Source: Candidatus Phytoplasma asteris
GTDB taxonomy: Bacteria > Bacillota_I > Bacilli_A > Acholeplasmatales > Acholeplasmataceae
Assembly: GCF_038505995.1 (NCBI RefSeq)
Contig: NZ_CP128414.1
Span: 496,001-560,000, forward strand
Reading direction: 5' to 3'
DNA: 64,000 bases
A program made the position numbers and the translations under genes. Under the pieces are notes generated by a model, which saw only the letters and a program-made list of their open reading frames with translations, made no database searches and was not told the DNA's origin. Shown one piece after another: positions 35,183 to 44,536 of this stretch (within the stretch, counting starts at the first letter, position 1; each line of letters starts with the position of its first letter).

Positions 35183-36430
35183 ATGAATAATTCAAAAGAA
35201 AAAATTATAAAAAACAAGCAAAATAAAATAAAACCATTATCAAAACATTTGATAATAACTATCATCCTCTTATTTTTTTCTTTTTGTCTAGGGACTTATG
35301 TATGGATTCACCATCAAACTTTAACCGAAACTGAAAAACAAATTACCAATCATCATAAAAGGCTAGAAAATCAAAACTTGAACTTGCAAGAAATCAAAAA
35401 ACATTTTCAACAAAACCAAAATGAATTAAACGAAAAAATACAAACTCAAAACCACGAATTCATAAATGAATTTCAAACTCAATTACAACCTAAATTAGAG
35501 GCATTAACAACATTATCTCAAAAAAATAACGAAGAAGAATTCCTTTTTAAACCATCTAATCCTCAAAAATTCTTATCTTTTGATAAGTTAATTGGTTTTA
35601 AAGAAGAATTAAAAGTGGTAGAAGGATTCATAGATTATCTTAAAAACAAAGATAACTATCAAGGGATTGGCGAAGTGGAACCGCCATTAGGAATTTTAAT
35701 GCATGGTTGTCCAGGAACAGGTAAAACTACTTTAGCTAGAGCTTTAGCTAAAGAAACTCATTTACCTTTCTTTGAAGTTTCTAGTTCTTTATTCTCACAA
35801 AAATATAAAGGATTAGCGCCTCAAATGGTTAAAGATTTATTTGAATCAGCCAGAAAAGAAGCAGATAAAAAGAACGGCGCCATTATCTTTTTAGATGAAT
35901 GTGAGACCATTTTTACTGATTTAGGAACATTAAAAGCTGGTTCAGAAATCGCCAATGTGGTAAACCAATTCAAAACCGAAATGACATCATTTGAAAATAA
36001 TCCTGAAAAACCTATTTTCATTATTGGCGCTACAAACCACATCGACCAAATTGATGAAGCCATCAAATCCCGATTTACTTATAACATCGAAGTTAAACCA
36101 GGTAATAAAGAAGAAAGAAAACAATTTTTAGAATTCATGATTAAAAAACGTCAAAACCCATATAGCGATGAAGCTAAAAAATACTTATTTGAAGTTATCA
36201 ATGAGGCTTTAGAATTTTTACCACATAATCATCAATTCTCAAAAGCCAATCGTACTTTAGAAAACCTTTTAAAAACAACTGTTAACATTTTCGCACGCAA
36301 TCGCGGAACTGACGAAAATAAAAGAAACGAAATCAATTCTGAAGACTTAAAACAAACTTACCAAATGATCATTTCTCAAAACACAGAAGTATTAGATCAA
36401 ATCAAAAACCAGAAGAAAGGAGGTGAATAA
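35183..36430 (+). CDS. AAA+ ATPase of PMU2 (FtsH-like AAA domain, no protease)
   Basis: 415 aa from ATG 35183 behind AAAGGAAG. N-terminal membrane segment (IITIILLFFSFCLGTYVW), short coiled-coil, then AAA domain: GCPGTGKTTLARALA, AIIFLDECETIF, sensor IIGATNHIDQ, SRF arginine finger. No HEXXH protease motif. Lacks the extra C-terminal module present in the PMU1 orthologue. Confidence 0.8.
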   Translation: MNNSKEKIIKNKQNKIKPLSKHLIITIILLFFSFCLGTYVWIHHQTLTETEKQITNHHKRLENQNLNLQEIKKHFQQNQNELNEKIQTQNHEFINEFQTQLQPKLEALTTLSQKNNEEEFLFKPSNPQKFLSFDKLIGFKEELKVVEGFIDYLKNKDNYQGIGEVEPPLGILMHGCPGTGKTTLARALAKETHLPFFEVSSSLFSQKYKGLAPQMVKDLFESARKEADKKNGAIIFLDECETIFTDLGTLKAGSEIANVVNQFKTEMTSFENNPEKPIFIIGATNHIDQIDEAIKSRFTYNIEVKPGNKEERKQFLEFMIKKRQNPYSDEAKKYLFEVINEALEFLPHNHQFSKANRTLENLLKTTVNIFARNRGTDENKRNEINSEDLKQTYQMIISQNTEVLDQIKNQKKGGE

Positions 36431-37040
36431 TAATGTTATCACCCTTAGACTTATTTAAAAGTTATTTTACTTTTCGTTCTTATTTCACTTTGTTTTTGCT
36501 ATCTAGTATTCTTTTTGGTGGTTTTCTTTTCATTAAAAAAAATATTATTATACACATACCACCAATTGGAAAGGTTATTTAACTTATTTTTTAATTATTA
36601 TTGGATGTTTAAGTTTCATTTATCTCTCTTTCTTTCATCAACCAAAAGAACCATCCTCTAAATATGTTTGTCAATTAATAAATGAAATCGACAAAGCCAT
36701 TGAAAAATATGACCAAACTATTAACGATTACAAAGGTCTCAAAACCGATTGGGAAGGTGAATTAAAAAAATGTGAAAAAGAATTAAAAACATTATATGAA
36801 AAACAAGAAATTACCCAAGAACAAAAAGAAAACATCAAAAAACTTTTAGATCAAGCTGAATCCAAAATAAATGATATCAAAATTCAACAACAAGAAACTG
36901 AAAATAATATTAATATTTTAAAAGAAAAACTAAAAGAAAAAGAGCAAGAATTAAAAGATAAAGAAAAAGTAAAAAAACTAACCGAAAAACAAATAGCTAA
37001 TTCTAAAAATTTAACCGAAATTGAAAAATTAAATATAAAA

Positions 37041-37195
37041 CTAGACCAAATAAATGAAGAAATACAAGCATTAATTGGTCAAATATCAGAACTTAATTCT
37101 CAAATCGAAATATTAGAATCCAAACAAGAAATGTACGAAGGAATGTTATCCAACGCCATCAAATTAAGAGATTCCTTACAACGAGATTATGATAA
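37041..37195. repeat. 155-bp direct repeat, copy A
   Basis: Encodes EEIQALIGQISELNSQIEIL and the following RDSLQRDYDK; near-identical to 38719-38873 within the next gene, with unrelated sequence on both sides. Confidence 0.85.
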
Positions 37196-37754
37196 ATTAA
37201 CTTCTGGAGAACAAAAATTATTCGCAGAAATCAAATCCGCGGAAGAACGTAAAGCCGAAATTAACAAAAACATCGAAGAAATCAACCAAAAAATAGCTGA
37301 AATTGAATTTGAACAAGGTTTATATAGAACCTTAAAAGAAAAATACCGAGCAATGCACAACCGTATGATAACTTATGAAAAAGAAAATGAATTTTCTTTC
37401 GGTAATGTTTTTAAATTTGGTTTCAAAGCTTTCGATCGAGTTTCTGATTTAATTCCTGCTAAATACGGACTTTCAATAATCGGAAAAACTATGAAGTTCA
37501 CTCAAAAATTTGGACAAGGAGTAGCGAAAACTACTTTAATTCTTCATGAAGGCCACCGTTTATGGCATATGTATAACGAAGTAGTCAACGAAAACAAAGA
37601 ATCAGCACCAATGATTACCAAAGAAACCTTAGAAATGTATACCAAAGACATCGACCGCGACTTAGCTAAACTAGATGCTGACAAAAAAGACTACGAAAAG
37701 AAAATAGAAGGATATAAAACTCGTCGTGATAATAATGATCTTTTAAACGATTAA
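37131..37754 (+). CDS. intact segment of the PMU2 coiled-coil protein (207 aa)
   Basis: Longest ATG-started piece of the broken gene above. Coiled-coil (KSAEERKAEINKNIEEINQK), then a compact segment (FGFKAFDRVSDLIPAKYGLS, HEGHRLWHMYNEV) and another coil. A gene caller may report this as a separate gene, but the open frame upstream and the lack of a ribosome binding site argue that it is internal. Confidence 0.5.
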   Translation: MYEGMLSNAIKLRDSLQRDYDKLTSGEQKLFAEIKSAEERKAEINKNIEEINQKIAEIEFEQGLYRTLKEKYRAMHNRMITYEKENEFSFGNVFKFGFKAFDRVSDLIPAKYGLSIIGKTMKFTQKFGQGVAKTTLILHEGHRLWHMYNEVVNENKESAPMITKETLEMYTKDIDRDLAKLDADKKDYEKKIEGYKTRRDNNDLLND

Positions 37755-38085
37755 GTTTTAGAGGAAACAATTCAAGATGAAAAAAGAAAATCAAAACAAA
37801 GAATTGTAATCGACGAATATAAAAAAATTATTTTCGAATTAAATGTTAAGAGAAAAGAAATAAAAGATATTGATGAATTATGTGATAAAAAAAATGAATT
37901 AGCAACACACAAATTAGAACCTTTGTTGGAAGATAGAAAAACAATAAAAGAAGAAATCCGTCAACAAAATCCTAACTATACTCGTGCCCAACAAAGATTT
38001 CATAAAAACCGTCAAACTAAAATACCTGAAATGATTATAATTCCTAATAAATAAAAATTTTTAAAAATATCATAAATAAAATTGT

Positions 38086-38091
38086 TATAAT
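38086..38091 (+). promoter_or_regulatory. -10 element before coiled-coil membrane gene
   Basis: TATAAT about 64 bp upstream of the ATG at 38155; no good -35. Confidence 0.35.
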
Positions 38092-38154
38092 GGTAATATA
38101 TTCAAATTTAAATATTTGATAATAATTACTATTATCAGAAGGGAAATGAAATTG

Positions 38155-38949
38155 ATGAATACTAGAAATTTTTTCAAAAAAAATTTAGTAACTATTATTA
38201 TCACTTCTCTTATTGGAATCGCCATTATTATTAGTTTTTATCAAGGAAGAAACAATGCCAAAAAAGAAAAAGAAGAATTATTTTTACCAAAAGAAGAAAT
38301 AGATAATTATGATTCGAAATTTAATTCTTCTAGACCTAAACGAGAAACTGAAAAACCTAAATTCACAATCACTAAAGCTCGTTTTGACCAAATAAAATAT
38401 TATGTATTTTTGGTAAACAACGATCAAACTTTATTACCAAATGATCTTTCTGAAATAGAAAAAACTGAAATTGAAAAAATAAGAGAATGCCGAAAACAAA
38501 CTTTAGGTTTTGTAAAGAGACACAAAGATAAAATTAATGAATATCAACAAGAATGCGATAATTTAAAAAATCAACTGCAACCACTATATCCTCAAATTGA
38601 AGAATTAAAGAAACAATTAACTCCATTAGAATTAGAAAAAAATCATAAAATAAAACAAAGAGATCAATTAAGAAATGTTGGGGCAATTTATGAAAATCAT
38701 CCACAAAATCTTGAACTAGTCCAAATAAGTGAAGAAATACAAGCATTAATTGGTCAAATATCAGAACTTAATTCTCAAATCGGAATATTAGAATCCAAAC
38801 GAGAAATGTATGAAGGAATGTTATCCAACGTTATCAAATTAAGAGATTCCTTACAACGTGATTATGATAAAAGCGAAAAAGAATATCAGAACCAAATTGA
38901 ATCTTTGCTTAACTCTCTTTACGAAATTATTCCCTCGGCTGAGGAATAA
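38155..38949 (+). CDS. membrane-anchored coiled-coil protein
   Basis: 264 aa from ATG 38155, chosen because AGAAGGG lies 11 nt upstream; the ATG at 38146 is too close to it. N-terminal membrane segment (NLVTIIITSLIGIAIIISF) and about 200 residues of charged coiled-coil (QECDNLKNQLQPLYPQIEEL). Residues near 190-240 are the 155-bp module shared with the preceding broken gene, so the gene is a mosaic. Unknown role. Confidence 0.65.
   Translation: MNTRNFFKKNLVTIIITSLIGIAIIISFYQGRNNAKKEKEELFLPKEEIDNYDSKFNSSRPKRETEKPKFTITKARFDQIKYYVFLVNNDQTLLPNDLSEIEKTEIEKIRECRKQTLGFVKRHKDKINEYQQECDNLKNQLQPLYPQIEELKKQLTPLELEKNHKIKQRDQLRNVGAIYENHPQNLELVQISEEIQALIGQISELNSQIGILESKREMYEGMLSNVIKLRDSLQRDYDKSEKEYQNQIESLLNSLYEIIPSAEE
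38719..38873. repeat. 155-bp direct repeat, copy B
   Basis: Partner of 37041-37195, about 1.68 kb downstream in the same orientation. Confidence 0.85.
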
Positions 38950-38975
38950 ATAAACCAAAAGGAGATTTTTAATTA

Positions 38976-39440
38976 ATGGTTAAAATCAAACATCATTTAT
39001 TATTCTTAAATATATTTTTATTTATTGTTTTAGGATTATTTTTAATTACTAATCATTATCAAGTAATGGCTGCAAATGATTTAAATGATGAATATTCAAT
39101 AAATAATGAAATTAATAAACTTTGTTCAGAAAAAAATCTATTAGCTATTAAAATTTCTTATCTTCAGAAATATGATTTAGAAACAAAAATATATCAAAAA
39201 AAATTAAATATTTTGAATCAAAAAATTCAAAATCTTTCACAAAGGCTTTCAAATATTAAAGTTTTAAATTTTACAAACGAAAAAATTTGGGATTATTCAT
39301 ATGAACGAAATCAAGTAGTAATTAAATCATTTGAACACCCCGAAATACAAGAATTTAGAGAAGACCATCGAAAATTAATTGAAAAAATTAATAATCTGCA
39401 ACAAAAATATATTAATTTAAAATATAAATTAGATGAATAA
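38976..39440 (+). CDS. SVM-signal secreted protein (effector candidate)
   Basis: 154 aa. SVM-type signal peptide MVKIKHHLLFLNIFLFIVLG with cleavage after QVMA. The mature 120 residues are mostly helical and coiled-coil (LNILNQKIQNLSQRLSNIK). AAAGGAGA box upstream. Expected to be secreted into the host; no specific effector identity claimed. Confidence 0.75.
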   Translation: MVKIKHHLLFLNIFLFIVLGLFLITNHYQVMAANDLNDEYSINNEINKLCSEKNLLAIKISYLQKYDLETKIYQKKLNILNQKIQNLSQRLSNIKVLNFTNEKIWDYSYERNQVVIKSFEHPEIQEFREDHRKLIEKINNLQQKYINLKYKLDE

Positions 39441-39454
39441 AATAATTTCAATAC

Positions 39455-39480
39455 AAAGACCCTTTAGGGTCTTTTTTTAT
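39455..39480 (+). terminator. terminator after SVM gene
   Basis: AAAGACCCTTTAGGGTCTTT perfect stem followed by T. Confidence 0.75.
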
Positions 39481-39638
39481 TTTTACACACAACTTTGTTC
39501 ACTAGCAAAGAAAAAACAAAATAACTAACTGGACAGAGGGCCATAAAAAACTAGACAATATATTCATTAAAATTTTGAATAAAACTGTCTCTTAAAAAAC
39601 TATTTTTCCATACACATTAAATTAGGAGGTAACCAACA

Positions 39639-41025
39639 ATGTCAAAATTAACTAAAATTCCCTTTATTTAAGATTATTATTATCTTTTTCTTCATCATTC
39701 GTTTTCATTTCTCTTCTTCTATTTCCGCTTATTCTTTCTTTCATCGTCAAACCAAATCAGCTATTAAATTATCAGACTACCAAACCCTTCAACAAGAATG
39801 GTTAAATACTCAACCTCCATTCAAAAGATACGACATCAACGTTATAGAGAAAGAAGATATCCCTAATATATTAGAATATTTCAATATCCAAACTTCCACC
39901 TATAATCTCGAAGAACCCTCATACAACCCTTATGGACGTAAATTTTTCTTCAACAAATTCCAAAACCCTCCTTCAGGTCTCTTAGGAGTCTATTTTAAAC
40001 ATCGCCCTAATCCTTTTAATATCCAATACCCCGATTATGAAGATTACGAATACTCCTTAGAAAACCTTTTAAAATACGAAATCGCCATTGAAGAAGCTTT
40101 TGTCTTTTGGGACGTCCAAGAAAAACCTCCTCAAGAAAATCAATCTCAAATAAATTTAGTAGTTATTAACGTCTTCGCTGATCAAAACAAAGAAGAAGTG
40201 ATTAATCATTATTTAATGGAAAATAACATCATCAAAGAACCAAAATTGATTAAATTAGGTTGTTATAACGCCACTCCTCATACTGGTTTGGTCTTATCCT
40301 TACCATCAAAAACTTTCCATGAAATTGATATTGACACCATTTATTTTGATGATGGAATTCGAATTATTCCTGAAAACCAATGTTACGCCATCGAAGATTT
40401 ATTAAAACTATCAAACGGCGCTAAAAATATTTATCTCTTTACTTTTAACGTCCAAAAAAGAAAAAAGATTATATCATTGCCTGATTCTTTAGATCCTTAT
40501 CAAACCATCCGTGATTGGAAACGTGAAAATAATTTATATACTTTTCCACCATTAATCAAAGAAGATGAATATGAAGAAGAAATTAAAGAAGCTGAAACTT
40601 ATTTTGAAGTCACTTCTCCTTCCAATAAAAAATTTAATATTCCTTTTAAAGTTAAAATCATTTCCCATCTTTTCGAAACTGATAATACAATTTATTTAAT
40701 TTTTTGTAACGATTATTCTTTAAAAATTAAATTAGTTGAAGAATACAAAACTAATTATATAAATTGGTTAAATCAATGTTATATCAAATATGGTCATTAT
40801 TATTCAGGTGAAGAAGTTCGTAATAAATTAGGCCGTTATTCACGCTGGCTTTATAATGAAAACGGAACTAGTTATTATTATAAATATGTAGATGGTATCT
40901 TTTTTGATGATTGGTATATCGACGGAAACGATTGTTGTTCTGGTGGTGATCGTTGGCAAAAAAGAACTTATTATCAATTTTTAGACACAACCCGACCACC
41001 TAAAAAACCAAAAGAATTAGATTAA
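39639..41025 (+). pseudogene. frameshifted large secreted protein gene of PMU2
   Basis: AGGAGGT box and ATG at 39639 read MSKLTKIPFI then TAA. Deleting one T of the TTT just before the stop continues into IIIIFFFIIRFHFSSSISAY and an uninterrupted frame to 41025, giving about 462 aa with a signal peptide. The 275-codon part from 40198 is the longest ATG/GTG piece but begins mid-protein. Aromatic and acidic residues are abundant (DGIFFDDWYIDGNDCCSGGD). No family recognised. No counterpart in the visible part of PMU1. Confidence 0.65.
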
Positions 41026-41041
41026 TCTTTAATCACAAACC

Positions 41042-41068
41042 AAGACCCTTCAGGGTCTTTTTTTATTT
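41042..41068 (+). terminator. hairpin terminator
   Basis: AAGACCCT TC AGGGTCTT followed by T7. Counterpart of 5833-5861. Confidence 0.7.
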
Positions 41069-41102
41069 AACAACACACAACCTTGGAAAGGAAACAAAAA
41101 CT

Positions 41103-41318
41103 ATGTTAATTAAAAAAATCTTTCAATCTTTACCTAGTAATCTCATCTTTTTCATCATCACTCTACTTTCATTTATTCCAATTATCACCATTTATTATGT
41201 CATTAAATTCTATCTTTTCGATGTCAAACTAAGTCTTCACCAATTAAAAAAAGGAATAGTGGTTCAATTTTATCAATATTTAACCACGAAGCAACCCAAT
41301 CATGTGGAAATTAATTAA
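41103..41318 (+). CDS. small membrane protein of PMU2 (71 aa)
   Basis: Homologue of the PMU1 gene at 5573-5791 (MLIKKIFQSLPSNLIFF identical). GGAAAGGAAAC box upstream. Overlaps the next gene by 17 nt as in PMU1. Confidence 0.65.
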   Translation: MLIKKIFQSLPSNLIFFIITLLSFIPIITIYYVIKFYLFDVKLSLHQLKKGIVVQFYQYLTTKQPNHVEIN

Positions 41319-41559
41319 TACTTGGTTAACTAAGTTAAACAACAACCTTAAAACTATAAGTGATTATTTCTTTACTTATCAAAATCAATGGTTAAACTTA
41401 GGTTTATTAACAATTATTTTATTATTTCTTCCCCATCTTTTATATCTAATTGATTTTCTTTTTAAATGTCTTTATCACATTCTACGGTTTATTTATTATT
41501 TAGGAAAATATCTTTTTTCATTATTACAATTAAAGAAAATTTTTAAGAAAGGTAAATAA
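41302..41559 (+). CDS. small membrane protein of PMU2 (85 aa)
   Basis: Homologue of 5341-5589, with LGLLTIILLFLPHLLYLIDF membrane segment and basic C-terminus (FKKGK). Unlike PMU1, there is no ATGA overlap with the exonuclease; 2 nt separate them. Confidence 0.65.
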   Translation: MWKLINTWLTKLNNNLKTISDYFFTYQNQWLNLGLLTIILLFLPHLLYLIDFLFKCLYHILRFIYYLGKYLFSLLQLKKIFKKGK

Positions 41560-41561
41560 CC

Positions 41562-42201
41562 ATGCAAATCAAACTATCACAACGTACCAAAGAATGGTAT
41601 CAACACCGAAAAAAATACATCAACGCTTCCGAAATTGCTGCGATTACAGGTTTAGATCCGTTCCGTTCCATGACACAATTAGTTCATGATAAACTCTTTG
41701 GCACCACTTTTACCGCTAATCAATATACCCTTCATGGACAAAAGATGGAACCTATCGCGCGACAGTTTTTCATACAAAAAACTAATTTAATTTTTGAAGA
41801 CACCATTTTCACTGATGATCAAGTTAACCTTTTTTCTGCTTCTATTAGACGGATATAACGAACAACATCAAGCCGTTTTAGAAATTAAATGTCCTTATGT
41901 TAATAAAAATCAAGAAGTCTCATCCACTTGGACTAGTTTTTTAACTAATCCTCAACTAGAAAATATCCCTCAATACTACTGGGCCCAAGTTCAATGTCAA
42001 CTCTATTGTAGTCAAGCGAACTTCGCTTACTTTTTAGTCTATTTTAACAACCAAAGTTATCATGTTGTTCGGATTTATCAAGATAAAACATTTATCACTA
42101 AAATGATTAAAGATAGTCAAAAATATTTAGAATTACTACACAAAACAAAACAAGAATTATTACAAACAACTTATTTAAAACAATTAAGTAAAATTAAATA
42201 A
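41562..42201 (+). pseudogene. frameshifted YqaJ-like exonuclease of PMU2
   Basis: First frame 41562-41858 matches the intact PMU1 gene up to FSAS, then a one-base insertion (GCTTCTA TTA GAC) breaks it precisely before the first catalytic aspartate. The second frame continues LDGYNEQHQAVLEIKCP to the normal end at 42201. The substitution level versus PMU1 is low, so inactivation is recent. Confidence 0.85.
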
Positions 42202-42211
42202 TTAATATTTT

Positions 42212-42240
42212 TAGACCTTCAATTTGAAGGTCTTTTTTTT
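42212..42240 (+). terminator. hairpin terminator
   Basis: AGACCTTC AATTT GAAGGTCT then T8. Confidence 0.7.
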
Positions 42241-42271
42241 ATGCCCAAATTAAAAATCAAAGGAGAAAAAA

Positions 42272-42902
42272 ATGAAGAAATTAATCGTTTTTGAAGGACT
42301 CGACGGGAGTGGAAAAACTTCTCTTATCAATTCTCTTCAACCCCAATTAAAAACCCCTCATCAACTTTATCAAGGTTTAGGGAGCAGTTCTATTGGGAAG
42401 GAAATTAGAGATTTATTTTTAAATTTTCAACAAGTAGATTATCTCACTCGTTTTTATTTAAGTCTCGCGAATATGGCTCAAATCCAAGCGGAATTATTTA
42501 AAAACAACCAATTAATCATCTTAGACCGTTGGTTACCATCCGCTTATGCTTATCAATTATTTCCTTTTTCCAAGGAAAAGAAACAACTTCCCCCTTTAAA
42601 AAAGATCTTTAAGTTGAAACATGAAACTATCTTAAAAAAACCCCGATTTATTAATTTATTTAGATATCGATCCTCTCATCGGAAGAACTAGAAAGAAAAA
42701 ACAAAAAAACCATCAAAGAGATCTCATTGAAAGACAATCATTAACTTATTTTCAAACCGTTCGTCAAGGATACAATCATTATCTCACTCATTATACTAGT
42801 GGAGTTAATAAATTAATTTTAAACGGAAGTGATTCTATCAAATCCAATGTCAAACAAATTATTAAACAAATAGGAGTACTATCAAATGGCGATCATAACT
42901 AA
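42272..42902 (+). pseudogene. tmk: frameshifted thymidylate kinase of PMU2
   Basis: N-terminal frame with FEGLDGSGKTSL and LDRWLPSAYAYQ ends at 42691 after an extra C in CCCC (KKP then frame change). The downstream frame reads DLLIYLDIDPLIGR and RDLIERQSLTYFQ to the normal end at 42902. It differs clearly from the PMU1 tmk in sequence and carries a different LID region, so the two PMU tmk genes are not recent copies of each other. Confidence 0.85.
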
Positions 42903-43035
42903 AAAGACCTGTCAAAACAGCAATACTTACATCTATTTTTCTAATGGAAAAATCAAAACCATTCATAAAGATGGCACCATTACCTGGAAAACAAAAAGAA
43001 TTTTTAAAACTAAAAAAACCAACAAAAGACCTTAA
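42886..43035 (+). CDS. 49-aa basic PMU protein overlapping tmk
   Basis: MAIITKKTCQNSNTYIYF start, NGKIKTIHKDGTITWKTK core. Homologue of 3586-3729 in PMU1 with the same 17-nt overlap with tmk. Its frame is intact although tmk is broken. Confidence 0.6.
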   Translation: MAIITKKTCQNSNTYIYFSNGKIKTIHKDGTITWKTKRIFKTKKTNKRP

Positions 43036-43052
43036 TTTAAAGGTCTTTTTTT
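43024..43052 (+). terminator. hairpin terminator overlapping stop of 49-aa ORF
   Basis: AAAAGACCTT/AAGGTCTTTT stem then T-run, covering the stop codon, as at 3574-3597. Confidence 0.65.
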
Positions 43053-43073
43053 ATTTAAAGAAAGGAATATCAA

Positions 43074-43510
43074 ATGTTAAATAACCAAGATTTTTTTAAT
43101 ATTCAACAATTTAATACTAATATCCAAACTGTGGAAATCTTAAAATGTTTTTTTAACAAAGATACCTTTAATCTTTCTATTAACGAATATATGAAAACCA
43201 ATTACCAACAATTAAACCATTATTTTAACCAAAATAACATCAACTCTCAAAGTCAAAAAGTAATCCGTGGTAAAATTAATGAATATTTCATTTTATTATA
43301 TTTTCAAAACAAAGGAATCATCAATTTATACCCCCAGGCTTATTTATTCTTCATTCCAGACATAAAATTTGATTTAGTTTTATTCACAGAAACCAAACGA
43401 ATAATGGCGTTTAATTTCAAAACCTGTCTCCGAGACCGCTATAAACAAGCCATGGTAGAGGGACAACAATTAAAAAAATTAGACACGCGTTTTGAGTTCT
43501 ATTTATTAAA
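43074..43510 (+). pseudogene. truncated nuclease-fold candidate of PMU2
   Basis: 146 codons matching 2935-3546 up to RFEFYLL, where an IS3 end (TGCGCTGTTCC) begins at 43511 and replaces the rest. The central FDLVLF...FNFKTCLRDRYKQ block is nearly identical to PMU1, while the first 65 residues are strongly diverged. RBS AAAGGAA before ATG. Confidence 0.8.
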
Positions 43511-44110
43511 TGCGCTGTTCCGTTTTTTTAGACAACTTTTGTCTCTAAAATTATTCTTAAAATTATTCTTTAAGACTTAAAAATAAGTAGATAATTTCAT
43601 ATCTTTTCAAACTAAGGAAATATTTTTTTAAATTTCAAAAAAGTTTCTAAAACTTTTAATAATTCTTTAGTTTCAAAAGATATTTTTTTAATATTTTATC
43701 TTTACACTATATATTTAAGTAAAAAAAGTTAAAATTCCGTTAAGAAAATGAAATTATAATTATTTTTTTAAGTAAATGAATTCATTAAAAGTTTTTTGGT
43801 ATAAATCAGTGATTTTCCGATGACCGTAAAAATATTGTTGATGTAAACATAAAACTTTAATGCGATTTTGTTGTAATAAGTGTTTTTCTTTTTTGGCTTT
43901 GATTTTATTTTCGACTTTCAACCAATAATAAGTGCTTCTTTTTGTTCGGATAGTTTTTAAAATGGTTGTTAAATTTAGTTTTTGATTAAATTGTTTAACT
44001 AATTCAAAAACTGTTTTTTTGTCAGTTTTTTTATTTTTCATGATTTAAATATCGTTTCCTTTTTTTATATCACTTGACACCTGGAAAAGTTTAATTATAC
44101 CTTTTTCTTT
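43511..44110 (-). mobile_element. internally deleted IS3 (tra5) element
   Basis: Left edge is the tra5 3' end repeat (TGCGCTGTTCC, then TTTAGACAACTTTTGTCTC), matching the reverse complement of 49720-49818. It contains only the start of the transposase on the minus strand, joined to the 3' noncoding end. About 0.65 kb of transposase sequence is missing. The right limit is approximate. Confidence 0.7.
43760..44041 (-). pseudogene. truncated IS3-family transposase (tra5)
   Basis: 93 codons (MKNKKTDKKTVFELVKQFN...YQKTFNEFI) nearly identical to residues 24-115 of the intact transposase at 48518-49483, then an unrelated YLKK stop. The DDE catalytic core is gone. Confidence 0.8.
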
Positions 44111-44370
44111 AAAAAAAAGTAAATTCTTGGTTCAAAAAATGGTTTTAATTAAAATTAAAAGATAAATGTGTTAAAATGTTAGTATATTAAAAAAATCATT
44201 CGAAAGGAACAAGAACCTATGAATTTCTGATATAAATTTTTAAAGTATATAAGTGAACAAATTTGTTATTATTCATATTAACAAAAAATTCACATTATCA
44301 TCCCCCAACTTCTTTTACTAAACTTAAATTACCTTAGTTGAGGGATAAAATAATAAAGAAGATTTAATTA

Positions 44371-44430
44371 ATGATTAATTTACAAAAACAATTTAAAATA
44401 ATAAGTATTTATTTTAAATATAAAGACTAA
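44371..44430 (+). other. SVM signal-peptide remnant
   Basis: ATG reading MINLQKQFKIISIYFKYKD then stop. Matches the start of SVM leaders (for example 6164) but degrades after about 14 codons. Suggests a lost effector gene in the otherwise empty 44110-44536 stretch, which also holds a CCCCAACT/AGTTGAGGG hairpin at 44302-44345. Confidence 0.45.
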
Positions 44431-44536
44431 AATTATTTTTTTATAAAAAATATAAAAATTTAAAAATAAAAAAATATTATAGAAAATTTTTGTTTTTAGT
44501 TTTATACTTATTAAAAAAAGAGGAAAATAAAGTTTT

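Larger units (their letters stand above)
36433..38055 (+). pseudogene. broken membrane/coiled-coil protein gene of PMU2
   Basis: ATG at 36433 begins MLSPLDLFKSYFTFRSYF with a membrane segment, but the frame ends at 36582. The main frame (a second membrane stretch, then a coiled-coil of about 380 codons with an intact piece at 37131-37754) is joined if one A is added to the A8 run near 36537. After TAA at 37752-37754 the same frame stays open to 38055 (VLEETIQDEKRKSKQ) with no new start. So one -1-type shift and one stop break the original gene of about 540 aa. Contains a 155-bp block repeated in the next gene. Confidence 0.7.
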
